DNA of 64,000 bases from JBKCUI01 sp052161625 (GCA_052161625.1 CP197412.1); one strand, 5' to 3'; shown: positions 26,431 through 35,532, counted from the first letter of the stretch. The notes: generated by a model not told the origin, from the letters alone. A program made the numbers and translations.

Positions 26431-26951
26431 CGCGGACCCCTTTCCTTGGTAAGGACAAGTAACAATCTAGCTTGAGCCGCGAAATCCATTCCGCCGTCCA
26501 TCCCATCCTAGGGTGGACGCGCTACAAGGTTTTCATGCCGGCACAACCCAAACCGCGAGGTCAAGGGAGTAGGATCAAAGGAATGACTTGCGTCAAACTT
26601 TGCGGGTTAGGCAATCTGCGCCGGCTCCGATAAGGGGAGCCAGTATAGGGCTCCACCTCGCTCGTGCAACTACTTGGAGCGGCCCCGTGAATGCTAGCAT
26701 CGACATCGGGTTGATATCAGGTCGCGTCATTTGGTCGCATTCCCGCTTTTCGCACCCTCCATGGGACGGCAACCCGTCAAAATCGCTAAAGGTTGGCACT
26801 CCCGTCACTTGCGCGACAATCTGACACCCCTCTTTTGGTGAAAAATGGTGGCATGAAAGAGTGTGCTCGGATCGATGACGGTTTTGGGAAACTTTTTTTC
26901 GGGCACGCTGGACTGGGAGGATTGCAAGCTTTCTGAAGAGGCCATTACCTG
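26431..26951. other. 521-bp intergenic region without a recognised gene
   Basis: This gap lies between speA (ending 26952) and the thioredoxin-like gene, both on the minus strand. The 126-residue minus-strand frame covering part of it runs into the end of speA and has no recognisable motif. A small hairpin, GGCTCC/GGAGCC with a 7-base loop, sits at 26623-26641. The region probably holds the promoter of the thioredoxin gene at its low-coordinate end. I see no RNA gene. Confidence 0.6.
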
Positions 26952-28853
26952 CTAATCCAGGTAGGTATTCCAAGCGGCGGCAGCACGATATTGCTCCAGC
27001 AAATGCTTTCCGGTCGCTTCATCGAGACACCCCTCTTGGATGCGATTTTGAATCTTCAAAGCTAGTTGGTTCTGCAGGAAATCCACGTCGTAATGGGCGA
27101 AGCTCACCATGTCGCTGATTCGACTGCCAGGCACGATTTTGGCGATCCGGAATTGGTCGGCCCCCTCCATCATCACTTGGGCTTCGTTCGGAACCCCGAA
27201 AAGATTGTGGTAGGAACCCATCACTTCTTGGTAGGCTCCGACGAGGAAGAGGCCAAGGTAGTAGTCTTCGTTTTCCTTCCACTCCGGCAGTTCCAGTGTC
27301 TCTTTGACGTCCTTCAAGTCGACGAATTTGTCGATCTTGCCGTCGGAATCGCACGTCACATCGACCAACGTCGCGAAGTCCAATCGACTCTCGTGCAGGC
27401 GATGGATGGGAACGACCGGGAAGAGTTGGCCGATGGCCCAGGAATCGGGAGCCGAACGGAAGAGGGAAAAATTGCAAAGGTATTTCGCAGCGAGGACTCG
27501 TTTGACTTCTTCGAACTCCTCATGCGGTACACGGGCTTGTTCGGATTCTTTCAATGCACGAGCGCAGACTTCCCAATAAAGAACCTCCCCCTTCGCTCGG
27601 TCTTCGAGCGAGATAAGCCCCAGATTGAACTGGGTGTGCAGCTCATCTTTGTGTTCGATGGCATCGTGGTAGTACTCGAGGTAATTCTTGCCATTGATGT
27701 CATCGCAAAGCCATTTGAGTTCCGTGATGACTTGCGGATCATCTTCGTCGATCTCCACCTCCGGCTGATCGTCGGCGAACGTTTCGATTTCTTCGCGAAT
27801 GGAGGCGACCAGGACGGTGTGGTAAGCGGTCATCATCCGCCCGCTTTCGGTGACCAAGTTCGGGTGGGGGACTTCCTCTTCATCGCAGACGGCTTGGATG
27901 GTGTAGACCACATCGTTCGCGAATTCTTGAACGGTGTAGTTCATCGACGACTCGAATCGTGTTTTGGAACCGTCGTAATCGACCCCGAGCCCGCCGCCGA
28001 TGTCGAGGTATTCGATCTCCAGTCCGAGTTGATGGATCTTGGCGTAGACGCGCGCTGCTTCCTTCATCGCATTCTTCACACGTTTGATGTCGGTGATCTG
28101 CGAGCCGATGTGGAAGTGAAGCAATTTGAAATGACCTTCTCGGCCGGCCTCTTTCAACAGTTTCACGCATTCCATGATTTCCGAAGTCGTCAAACCAAAC
28201 TTCGCCGAGTCGCCACCCGAGCTCGCCCATTTCCCGGATCCGCGCGTGTAGAGTTTGACTCGCAGGCCGATGGAGGGGCAGACGCCTGTCTCCGCAGCGA
28301 CACGCAGAAGCAGCTTCAGTTCGTTCAGCTTTTCAATGACGATCACGACACGCTTGCCGGCTTGAACACCCAAGCAAGCGAGACGGCAAAACGATTCGTC
28401 TTTGAATCCATTGCAGATAAGAAGTGTCTCAAGCATTTGCTCTTGCGCGATCGCAGCATAAAGTTCCGCCTTCGATCCGCATTCCAACCCGACGCGCAGA
28501 CGGCCACTATCCCTCAAGAACTCTTCGACCACCTCGCGGCGAGGATTGACCTTCATCGGAAAGACGGGGAAATGTTTGCCGCAGTAATCGAATTGTTGGA
28601 TTGCGTCTTTGTAAGCCGACGTGAGTATCTCGAGCTGATTGGAAAGGATTTGCGGGAAACGGAGCAGGATCGGCAACTGTAGTTTTTGTTCATGCACCAA
28701 GTGATCGACGACCTTCTTCAGATCGATCCAGCGATCGTCTTGATTGCTCGGGCGCGCGATCATGTTCCCTTGATCGTTGACATCGAAGTACCCGGCGGAC
28801 CAATTTTCAATTCCGTACATCGATTGGATGCGCTGCAAGACTTGTTCGTTCAT
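26952..28853 (-). CDS. speA: Biosynthetic arginine decarboxylase
   Basis: A PLP enzyme of 633 residues that converts arginine to agmatine, the first step of the agmatine route to putrescine. The N-terminal barrel has F-P-M-K-V-N-P, whose Lys binds PLP, the glycine-rich H-F-H-I-G-S-Q and L-D-I-G-G-G-L-G-V-D-Y. Later segments match SpeA through the insertion and C-terminal domain. I prefer the ATG at 28853 (M-N-E-Q-V-L) with GGAAAG ten bases ahead; a GTG at 28880 would place the start inside a short repeat. No agmatine-using genes are adjacent. Confidence 0.93.
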   Translation of the reverse strand: MNEQVLQRIQSMYGIENWSAGYFDVNDQGNMIARPSNQDDRWIDLKKVVDHLVHEQKLQLPILLRFPQILSNQLEILTSAYKDAIQQFDYCGKHFPVFPMKVNPRREVVEEFLRDSGRLRVGLECGSKAELYAAIAQEQMLETLLICNGFKDESFCRLACLGVQAGKRVVIVIEKLNELKLLLRVAAETGVCPSIGLRVKLYTRGSGKWASSGGDSAKFGLTTSEIMECVKLLKEAGREGHFKLLHFHIGSQITDIKRVKNAMKEAARVYAKIHQLGLEIEYLDIGGGLGVDYDGSKTRFESSMNYTVQEFANDVVYTIQAVCDEEEVPHPNLVTESGRMMTAYHTVLVASIREEIETFADDQPEVEIDEDDPQVITELKWLCDDINGKNYLEYYHDAIEHKDELHTQFNLGLISLEDRAKGEVLYWEVCARALKESEQARVPHEEFEEVKRVLAAKYLCNFSLFRSAPDSWAIGQLFPVVPIHRLHESRLDFATLVDVTCDSDGKIDKFVDLKDVKETLELPEWKENEDYYLGLFLVGAYQEVMGSYHNLFGVPNEAQVMMEGADQFRIAKIVPGSRISDMVSFAHYDVDFLQNQLALKIQNRIQEGCLDEATGKHLLEQYRAAAAWNTYLD

Positions 28854-28878
28854 CAACGATTGGCTTTCCGTGAAGAGC

Positions 28879-28920
28879 ACTGAAATAGGGACACTGAAAT
28901 AGGGACACTGAAATCGGGGA
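28879..28920. repeat. Three direct copies of a 14-bp sequence
   Basis: ACTGAAATAGGGAC occurs twice exactly and a third time with two changes, followed by GGACAGG. It lies in the speA/waaA gap, just upstream of the speA start on the minus strand. The form resembles short extragenic repeats, but no transposase is nearby. Confidence 0.75.
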
Positions 28921-28988
28921 CAGGTATCAAAACGATCGAGAAGAGACGGGGCGCGGAGTTGGGTCCGAGGGCAAACCCGATTCTAATG

Positions 28989-30404
28989 TTAGGGCTGGTC
29001 TGGGATAGCGGGGGGAAGGAACTTCGCGAGCCCTCGCCAAGTTCGGTCGATGGCACCTCGGTGCTCCGACGCAGAGTGTTGGGCTCGCCTACCAAGTTCC
29101 TGTCGCAATGGTGCGTCGACGAGAACCTGCTCCAGGAATGTAGCTAAGTCGTCGGGATTTTGAAGCTGCACGCAGGCTTGATCTTTCAACAAGAGATCGA
29201 CGACATCCGCAAAGTTTTTTGTATTGGGGCCGAAGCAGGTGGCTACGCCGTAAGCGCATGGCTCGATCATGTTCTGACCCCCGCGATCCCCAAAGCTCCC
29301 ACCGACAAAGGCGACATCGGCTAGCCCCCACCACCATCTCAATTCACCGACGCTATCCCCCAAAAAGATTCTCCAGCCGGGTGGGAGCTTGGTCGATGGT
29401 CGCTCCGACAATTGGCACTCCGATCGACGCGTCCAAGAATATTGGGTTTCAGCAATTTTCAGCGCGACCTCCTCAAAACGCTCGGGGTGCCTCGGCACCA
29501 ATAGAAGCTTCAGTTGTGGAAAACGTGTCGCAAGCTTGGAGAAGGCGCCCAGTACGATCTCTTCCTCGGGGTGCTGCGTGCTCCCCGCTACCCAAACAAA
29601 TGGTTCCAATTCGGACACTGGCAGGTGCGACGAATTGGCGTGATCGCCGACGGGCGAGGGAAAGCCAGGCGAAGCGAATGGGGGGAGATCGGGCAAGCCA
29701 AGCAGCTGACGCCGTTCCTGCACTTCGCCCGCGAAGCGGTTTGGCTCAGCGCCGTCGAACTTTAGATTTCCGGTAACCTCCACCACACTCGTGGGAGTAC
29801 CGAGTTGTGAAAAGCGTTCCGCGTATGGTTTGGTTTGCGCCCCGACCCAATCGAGCGAACCGAACATCGGTTGGACCCAACGGTGAATGCGTTGGTAACC
29901 TCGGAAACTGTTTTCGCTAAGTCGACCATTGACGACGGCGATGGGGCAATCCACTCGTTGGGCATATCGAAGCCAATTGGGCCACAATTCCAACTCCATG
30001 AGTACAACCAGACTCGGTCGAATCCTTTTCCAAGCCGTCGCGATCGCCCAGGTGAAGTCCAGTGGTGCATAGATGACTTGGTCGTCAGAAAACAATTGAC
30101 GAGCCAGTGCGTAGCCGCTGTCGGTCGATGCCGAGATGATCAGCTGCAGATCGGGGCGTTCTTTTTTGAAGCGAGCGACCAGAGGGCGCATCAGCTGTAC
30201 TTCTCCGACGCTGACGGCATGAAGCCAAACTCTGCAGGGGGATTGGGGGCTTTTGGAGCCAGTGGTTGGCGGGATAGGAACAAGACCGAAAAGTTTCTCC
30301 ATCCAGCCTCGCCGGTACCGGCCGTAACGAATGGCGCGATAAACGACCCAAGGGCTGACGAAAAACAGAAACAACAGATAAAATAGATTGATGACGAGGT
30401 GCAT
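28989..30404 (-). CDS. waaA: 3-deoxy-D-manno-octulosonic acid transferase
   Basis: WaaA (KdtA) attaches Kdo to lipid A precursor at the inner membrane. The 471-residue product has an N-terminal membrane anchor (residues 3-24), the segment W-L-H-A-V-S-V-G-E-V with the catalytic Glu, M-E-L-E-L-W-P-N-W, and the CMP-Kdo-binding region with V-A-G-S-T-Q-H-P-E-E-E and F-V-G-G-S-F. It is longer than the usual 420-430 residues, owing to a Pro/Ser-rich insert (about residues 245-275). Its presence implies a Kdo-containing lipid A outer membrane. It is divergent from the exosortase-like gene. Confidence 0.93.
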   Translation of the reverse strand: MHLVINLFYLLFLFFVSPWVVYRAIRYGRYRRGWMEKLFGLVPIPPTTGSKSPQSPCRVWLHAVSVGEVQLMRPLVARFKKERPDLQLIISASTDSGYALARQLFSDDQVIYAPLDFTWAIATAWKRIRPSLVVLMELELWPNWLRYAQRVDCPIAVVNGRLSENSFRGYQRIHRWVQPMFGSLDWVGAQTKPYAERFSQLGTPTSVVEVTGNLKFDGAEPNRFAGEVQERRQLLGLPDLPPFASPGFPSPVGDHANSSHLPVSELEPFVWVAGSTQHPEEEIVLGAFSKLATRFPQLKLLLVPRHPERFEEVALKIAETQYSWTRRSECQLSERPSTKLPPGWRIFLGDSVGELRWWWGLADVAFVGGSFGDRGGQNMIEPCAYGVATCFGPNTKNFADVVDLLLKDQACVQLQNPDDLATFLEQVLVDAPLRQELGRRAQHSASEHRGAIDRTWRGLAKFLPPAIPDQP

Positions 30405-30519
30405 GAGCGATTACCGTGCTGATTGCTTTCTCTGCTGCTGCGTCCGAAAAGATGCCCTCACTGGAATCGTTCCGTAAGTGGCACTTGTGCACATGCTCGA
30501 TTGGAGAGTTAGATTTTCG

Positions 30520-31530
30520 ATGACTTCTGACCTAAACGCCTTGGGGCCAGGCCATGCGAACGAATCGGCCCGCTCGGCGGTTCCTCCAAGGGGCGTGCCC
30601 GACCTGATCGCCCACGCCGTCACCTTTACCTTGATGCTCCTGTCGTTGATCATCGGGCTTGGGTTTTGGAGGGATTGGTTTTCTTCGGTCGATCGATTGG
30701 TTTGCACTATCTTCGTATTTCTGGGGCTTGCGATCGCGCTCTATCGATGCGTATGGGATTCGGATCGCCCGGCTCGTCGCGTCGGTCCGATCGCATTTTG
30801 GTCGTTGGCGGGGGTGGTCCTTTTGTTTTCCACGGTTTCGGGACGACCGAAACTGGCCGGAATTGCGATGGGTTTAGCGGCGATCGGATGGTTCTGCCAC
30901 CAGATTCGTGGCGAGAGCCATTCCAACGCGATTGCCCTTGGGCTCGCGTTCATGATCCCTTCTTTGGTCGATGCCTGTAAGGATCGAGGAGCTTTCGATG
31001 CAACGGAATCGGTTGCCGTCGATGTTACCTCGGGGTTGGCGGACGCATTGTTGCAAAGTCATCTGCGAGTGGGCAACACCATTCAGTTCGGGCATGGGGT
31101 CGCGGACAAGTTTTCTTGTGAAGGGAACTGGGACAGCATTGTCACCTTCATGGGAATCAGCATGTTCTGCATCTACGCCTACCGCCGTAATTTCTTGAAC
31201 GGCCTGATCACCTTCTCTCTTTCATTTATCGTTTGGATGGCGCTTCGCGGGGCAGCTTGGGTGACCCTATCCACCATGGCGACCTATCAAGAGGAGTGGG
31301 TGGCTTGGAGCGTTGGCTTGGAAATCTTCTTGTTCATCATCGGCGCCTTGTTCATCGTCAGCTTGGATCAATTCTTTGCGATGTTGCTCCAGCCGATCCC
31401 GTCTGAATTCATCAACCCCGATTTTCCCTTGGTTGCGACCTGTTGGAATTGGATTGTTGGATTGCCAAAACTGACCACCGCTGTGCCCGTTCGCGATTTT
31501 CAAGCGGATGAGATCGAGGAGGACTACTAA
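30520..31530 (+). CDS. Exosortase-like membrane protein (XrtU-type candidate)
   Basis: The 336-residue product has about eight membrane helices. The C-terminal part fits exosortases, membrane transpeptidases that process proteins with a C-terminal sorting signal. A candidate nucleophile Cys200 lies in F-S-C-E-G-N, followed by a membrane segment and then Arg243 in A-L-R-G-A-A-W. The His that normally completes the triad is not evident at its expected place. The one-base overlap with a TPR gene (TAATG) resembles the gene pair annotated in planctomycetes as exosortase U with a TPR partner. The start at 30520 was chosen over a GTG at 30478. No sorting-signal substrate is seen in the window. Confidence 0.58.
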   Translation: MTSDLNALGPGHANESARSAVPPRGVPDLIAHAVTFTLMLLSLIIGLGFWRDWFSSVDRLVCTIFVFLGLAIALYRCVWDSDRPARRVGPIAFWSLAGVVLLFSTVSGRPKLAGIAMGLAAIGWFCHQIRGESHSNAIALGLAFMIPSLVDACKDRGAFDATESVAVDVTSGLADALLQSHLRVGNTIQFGHGVADKFSCEGNWDSIVTFMGISMFCIYAYRRNFLNGLITFSLSFIVWMALRGAAWVTLSTMATYQEEWVAWSVGLEIFLFIIGALFIVSLDQFFAMLLQPIPSEFINPDFPLVATCWNWIVGLPKLTTAVPVRDFQADEIEEDY

Positions 31531-33161
31531 TGGGAAGCCGCATTCGTCTCATCGTCGAAAACACCCAGTGGCTCGGCAGCGAGTTTCTGAAAATCTTCAC
31601 GTCTCCTGTCGGCATGGCTGGCAGTTACCTAGATGCTGCTCGTGGCTGGAAGTATTCCCGCAGTTGGATTCGGTTCTGGTTCCACCTCCCGGCGTTTCTG
31701 ATCGTCCTCGTCGTTTACTTGATCTTTGGATTCTCCCTGTTCGAACGGGTCGATGCGAAAGTGCAACGATACGGAGTCGAAGCAGAAAAGAACCTGCCGA
31801 CCCGAGTCTTGGAACGGTCTGCTTACTCTCAATTTCGGTTCATGAACCCAAAGGATCCCAAACAGGGAGCTCCGATCACCGATCCCAATAGCATTCCTGA
31901 TTTCGCTAAGAATTACAGCCGATTGCTCGCGACTCGTATTTTGTCCGTACAACCGAAAAATGCCCAAGCTAGCTATCGCCTGGCATTGCTCGAAAGCATC
32001 GACGGAGACGCTGAAGCGGCAAAGCTCGTGATGGAGGATTTGGCGTCCGGCAAGTACGGTCCATTTCGGCAAGCCAACGCATGGATGGCTTGCTGGATCA
32101 TTCAAGCGAAAGAAGATCAGCAAGAAATCGACACGAAGGAGTTGGGCCGAAACCTCCAAATGGCTTGCGACTGGAGCGATGTGCCGGTCCAGCTGATCGC
32201 AATCTACGCCCAAATTCTAGAGCAGAATGGCTACACCCCGAGCGCGATCGCGATGGCGAAAGAAGCCGCGAAGAGATTGCCAGAGATGAATCTGGAATTG
32301 GCTCGTCTCTACGGTCGTATCAAAAACGAAGATGGCCTGCGTGAAGCAAGTTACGAAGTGGAGGAGGTGTTCGGCGCTCGACTCAACACCAGCAATGAAC
32401 GCGACATCGATCGTTTGGCGATTGCCGAGGTGCGGTTTCTGACAGGCAAATATCCACAGGCCATCGCGATCCTTCAAGAGGGATTGGCTGGGAGCGATGT
32501 TCGGCCTCAGCTGGCCCGGGCGCTCTCGTCGATCAAAATATCGATCTTCGAAAAATCGCTCGTTGAGAACCCAGACGGGACCTTCTCCGCGGACTTGACG
32601 CTGCTGGAATCCGCTGCCGATGCGGACCCAAATGATCCGAAGATCTCCGAACAGATCGCAAAGCTACTGCGCCGCAATATCAAGCCGTCGAAGCGGATCG
32701 TGGACATCCTTCGAAAACAAATCGACGATGGGATTACCACCGCAGAAGCGCACAGCATGCTGGCCGATGGATACTACATGCTGGGCAATGAAAAGGAAGC
32801 GATCAAGAACTGGGAGCTTGCTCTCTCCAAGAATCCGAACGATGCCTCAGCGTGCAACAATCTCGCCCTATGTCTCGCCAAAGCAAGTCCCGATAATGTC
32901 CCCAAGTCGCTTGAATTGGTAGCCCGCGCCCAAAGCATCTCCCCCAACAATCCTGAGATTCTCGATACCTTTGGTGAACTCCTTATGATGGCGGGCCGGG
33001 CCAAAGAGGCGATCAACAAATTCGAGCAGTCGATCAAGCTAGATAGCGGTCGTATTGGAACTCGCAAGAAACTGATTGCAGCCTACGACTCGGCGGGATT
33101 GCCCGAACTAGCCAAAGCCCAATCGGAAATCGTTCAATCGATGGAAGCCGAGTCCAAGTAG
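31530..33161 (+). CDS. TPR membrane protein coupled to the exosortase-like gene
   Basis: The 543-residue product has an N-terminal membrane segment (about residues 50-70, F-L-I-V-L-V-V-Y-L-I-F-G-F) and then mostly tetratricopeptide-like helical repeats, clearest near residues 410-520 (A-E-A-H-S-M-L-A-D-G-Y-Y-M-L-G, then A-C-N-N-L-A-L-C-L-A-K). TPR domains scaffold protein complexes, so it may hold the exosortase-like protein and a substrate together. The start ATG overlaps the upstream stop by one base (TAATG), and translation is probably coupled. It ends 7 bp from a convergent gene, with no terminator visible. Confidence 0.82.
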   Translation: MGSRIRLIVENTQWLGSEFLKIFTSPVGMAGSYLDAARGWKYSRSWIRFWFHLPAFLIVLVVYLIFGFSLFERVDAKVQRYGVEAEKNLPTRVLERSAYSQFRFMNPKDPKQGAPITDPNSIPDFAKNYSRLLATRILSVQPKNAQASYRLALLESIDGDAEAAKLVMEDLASGKYGPFRQANAWMACWIIQAKEDQQEIDTKELGRNLQMACDWSDVPVQLIAIYAQILEQNGYTPSAIAMAKEAAKRLPEMNLELARLYGRIKNEDGLREASYEVEEVFGARLNTSNERDIDRLAIAEVRFLTGKYPQAIAILQEGLAGSDVRPQLARALSSIKISIFEKSLVENPDGTFSADLTLLESAADADPNDPKISEQIAKLLRRNIKPSKRIVDILRKQIDDGITTAEAHSMLADGYYMLGNEKEAIKNWELALSKNPNDASACNNLALCLAKASPDNVPKSLELVARAQSISPNNPEILDTFGELLMMAGRAKEAINKFEQSIKLDSGRIGTRKKLIAAYDSAGLPELAKAQSEIVQSMEAESK

Positions 33162-33168
33162 CCCATCT

Positions 33169-34746
33169 TCAACTGACGTTGGCGAAAAGCGAGTCGAGAT
33201 CGTCATTCGCAACATCTTGATGAAGATTGCTCAGGAGCTCGTTCAGTTTATTTTCCGACTTCGGTGCCACTTGCTTGGTATCTGGCTTCTTCTTGGGCTC
33301 GTTCGCGGCAAATAGAGCCGCGATGTCGTCCGAGTCGACCACATCGTCGTCTTTGGATGCCACTGCTGGCGGAGGTGCTGGCGGTTCCACTGGTTTGGGG
33401 GCCGGTGCCTTCTGTGGAGCGTTTGCGGCGAATAGGGCCGCGATATCGTCCGAGTCGACCACATCGTCGTCTTTGGATGCCACTGCTGTCGGCGGTGCTG
33501 GCGGTTCTACTGGTTTGGGGGCCGGTGCCTTCTGTGGAGCGTTCGCGGCAAATAGGGCCGCGATATCGTCCGAGTTGACCACATCGTCGTTACTGGATTC
33601 TGCGGGTGGTGCAGAAGTTGTTTCCTGTTTCTTTTTATTGATTTGTGCGAAGAGAGCGGCAATGTCTTCGCTGCTAGCTACCGCCGATACGTCGGTCGTT
33701 TCGGGGGGGATTGCGTTCGCTTCTTCCCGACTCCTCTCGTCCGAGGCAAGCGGCTCAGAACGCTCTTCTGATCGATCGTCGTTCGCAAGCTCGCTTTCCA
33801 TTTCTTGGGTGTCTGCCGATGAATCGCGGTCCGAGGAAGAGCCGTTCTCTTGGGAGTTCGCTGAAGCGGCGCGCCGGCGATCGCGGCGTTCGGAATTGGA
33901 ATCGCGGATTGGGTCGTTGTTGGATGGAGCAGGCCCCGCAGAGGCTTGTTCCGACATGGGGCGCTTGTTCGTCCAAGCTCCTTCGAATTCTGAAACGCAA
34001 CTCGCGCCGGATTCGAGAGCTTGCGACACCCCTTCGTCGAGTCTGTCGAGCGACGAGGATAGGGACTGCCCTTCTTCCCCCAACTCGACGATGCTTGCCA
34101 CGCACGGGATCGGCGAGTGTGGTGTGGAGCTTGGATCCTCGGGGGGCTGGAGGGATTTCAACAGGTTCTCAAAGTCTTCGTGTGCTTCGGGCAAGCACCT
34201 TTCGAACTGGATGACGAGAAAGCGATCGGGTTGGTAGCGGCCGATAAGGGCGGTCGGCTCGTAGTGCTTGGATAGTTTTTCGCCAAGATCTCGCAGCGAC
34301 TGTTCGACCCCGATCGCGCCTTTTTCGCGCAGGAGGTCCGAATATCGATCGACGATAATCATGGTCAGCAACGAGCCGTTGCGGGCTCGTTCGGGAAGCG
34401 AGAGCCACTCTTCGAGGAAGGTATCGAGGAACGATCGATTGCCAAGCTTGGTCAATCGATCTTCCCATCCCAATACCGCCAGTGGCTCATAGGGCTGGAA
34501 TCGGCCCGCAGCGGGCTCGAGGGTGCCATCGCACGAAAGAGTCGCAACGCCGCGAAAAACGATCGCTTGGCAATGGGCTCGGCGAGCCGTTTCTAGGCGA
34601 CGGAGCGATTCCGAATCATCCGTCGAAGTAGGTGTCGGCGCTGCTTTCTTCTTGTCCGGGATCGCCAATGCGAGCAACAGCAACGCAGTGGTAATTTCCG
34701 CTGCCAGGCAGAGATTCTCGATGGTAATGAAACGGAGGAAATTCAT
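33169..34746 (-). CDS. Degenerate GGDEF-domain protein with repeated S-D-D-I-A-A-L-F-A elements
   Basis: The 525-residue product has an N-terminal membrane helix (9-29) and a domain like diguanylate cyclases: D-R-L-T-K-L-G-N-R-S-F at 96-106 matches the family's D-x-L-T-G-L-x-N-R-R. The GGDEF signature is replaced by Y-Q-P-D-R-F-L-V (171-178), so enzymatic synthesis of c-di-GMP is unlikely. The C-terminal half is acidic and low in complexity. It carries S-(E/D)-D-I-A-A-L-F-A elements four times, joined by Pro/Ala-rich linkers, and a diverged copy (L-D-S-L-F-A) at the end. The linkers are encoded by a 120-bp DNA repeat. It may be a sensor or a docking hub; this is inference. Confidence 0.75.
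   Translation of the reverse strand: MNFLRFITIENLCLAAEITTALLLLALAIPDKKKAAPTPTSTDDSESLRRLETARRAHCQAIVFRGVATLSCDGTLEPAAGRFQPYEPLAVLGWEDRLTKLGNRSFLDTFLEEWLSLPERARNGSLLTMIIVDRYSDLLREKGAIGVEQSLRDLGEKLSKHYEPTALIGRYQPDRFLVIQFERCLPEAHEDFENLLKSLQPPEDPSSTPHSPIPCVASIVELGEEGQSLSSSLDRLDEGVSQALESGASCVSEFEGAWTNKRPMSEQASAGPAPSNNDPIRDSNSERRDRRRAASANSQENGSSSDRDSSADTQEMESELANDDRSEERSEPLASDERSREEANAIPPETTDVSAVASSEDIAALFAQINKKKQETTSAPPAESSNDDVVNSDDIAALFAANAPQKAPAPKPVEPPAPPTAVASKDDDVVDSDDIAALFAANAPQKAPAPKPVEPPAPPPAVASKDDDVVDSDDIAALFAANEPKKKPDTKQVAPKSENKLNELLSNLHQDVANDDLDSLFANVS
33301..33600. repeat. 120-bp tandem repeat inside the GGDEF-like gene
   Basis: The period is 120 bp: 33301-33420, 33421-33540 and a partial third copy to about 33592. 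The first two copies differ at only a few bases. Each unit encodes 40 residues containing one S-D-D-I-A-A-L-F-A-A-N element and one Pro-rich linker. The near identity suggests recent duplication. Confidence 0.92.
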
Positions 34747-35030
34747 CGTGCTGGGTGTAGCAGGGCCGTCGATATAAAAGAGATTAGGTCGCGCTTGCGA
34801 ACCCTAGGTTCTGGACATGCGATTGCGTTTCACAATCAATCGATCATCCAAAAATGCTGGAGCCGTTCGGTATGTGCTAGCGATTGAAGCGATCGTAGGG
34901 ACTGTGGTGAGTTCGCCGAATTTGACGATTCCATGCTTGACTTTTGCCTCCCGTCCCATAACTTCAAACGAATGGAGCTATCGAGGATGGCAGCTCGCAA
35001 TGACCAACTCAACGAGCAAGGAGTGAGTCC

Positions 35031-35261
35031 ATGATTGACTCGGGATTTCAAGATGTGTTGGGGCAGGCGAAGCGGATGTTGATGGAGAGCCCATTTTCAT
35101 CCCTTCGTAGTCTGGAGCTCTCGCAATCGGGAGAGCAAATGCGGCTTCGAGGATCGGTCGATTCTTTCTACTTGAAGCAGCTGGCGCAGGAGACGGTTCG
35201 TTCCGCTACCCGCGGCATCGATGTTGTGAACGAAGTATCTGTCCAATCCAAGTGGAAGTAA
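35031..35261 (+). CDS. BON-domain small protein
   Basis: The 76-residue product fits a single BON domain, an alpha/beta fold often linked to membranes or binding of lipids. The pattern has a short N-terminal helix, L-R-S-L-E-L-S-Q-S-G-E-Q-M-R-L-R-G-S-V as the first strand pair, and a second helix with V-V-N-E-V after R-G-I-D. No signal peptide or membrane segment is visible. A ribosome-binding site, GGAG, precedes the ATG. The 284 bp upstream of it shows nothing I recognise, and the 69-residue frame inside it is not credible. Confidence 0.7.
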   Translation: MIDSGFQDVLGQAKRMLMESPFSSLRSLELSQSGEQMRLRGSVDSFYLKQLAQETVRSATRGIDVVNEVSVQSKWK

Positions 35262-35289
35262 CGATCTGGGGAATTGGACCTGCAAAGGG

Positions 35290-35475
35290 TCACGCGCCAA
35301 TAAAATCGCCATCTTCGTTATATCGGACGAGCGCGAAGTAAAAGAAATTTACGATCATCATGGGAATGACCGCCCAAAAGATCGGGCTAACAAACGCGAT
35401 AAGCAATGCGGTAACGACCGTGTAAGCCAACCAAAGGTACCACGTCTGTTTTAGAAATTTTGCGTAGCGTTTCAT
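35290..35475 (-). CDS. Small two-helix membrane protein
   Basis: The 61-residue product has a charged start (M-K-R-Y-A-K-F-L-K), then two hydrophobic segments, W-Y-L-W-L-A-Y-T-V-V-T-A-L-L-I-A-F and I-F-W-A-V-I-P-M-M-I-V-N-F-F-Y-F, and an acidic tail. The length and composition suggest a real protein, but the family is unknown. It is convergent with the BON gene and divergent from the SLC13 transporter. Confidence 0.55.
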   Translation of the reverse strand: MKRYAKFLKQTWYLWLAYTVVTALLIAFVSPIFWAVIPMMIVNFFYFALVRYNEDGDFIGA

Positions 35476-35532
35476 AGGATGCCTGCTGTGGGCCGGAGAG
35501 AATGCAGTGGGACGGAGAGAATTTCGTGTCGG

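Noticed and set aside
26593..26973. 126-residue minus-strand frame between speA and the thioredoxin gene
   Set aside because: It overlaps the end of speA on the same strand in another frame and has no motif.
27066..28682. 538-residue frame antisense to speA
   Set aside because: Its translation shows no motif; speA on the other strand has the full set of decarboxylase motifs.
34817..35026. 69-residue plus-strand frame upstream of the BON gene
   Set aside because: No ribosome-binding site, and its sequence has no protein-like pattern; it ends just before the BON start.
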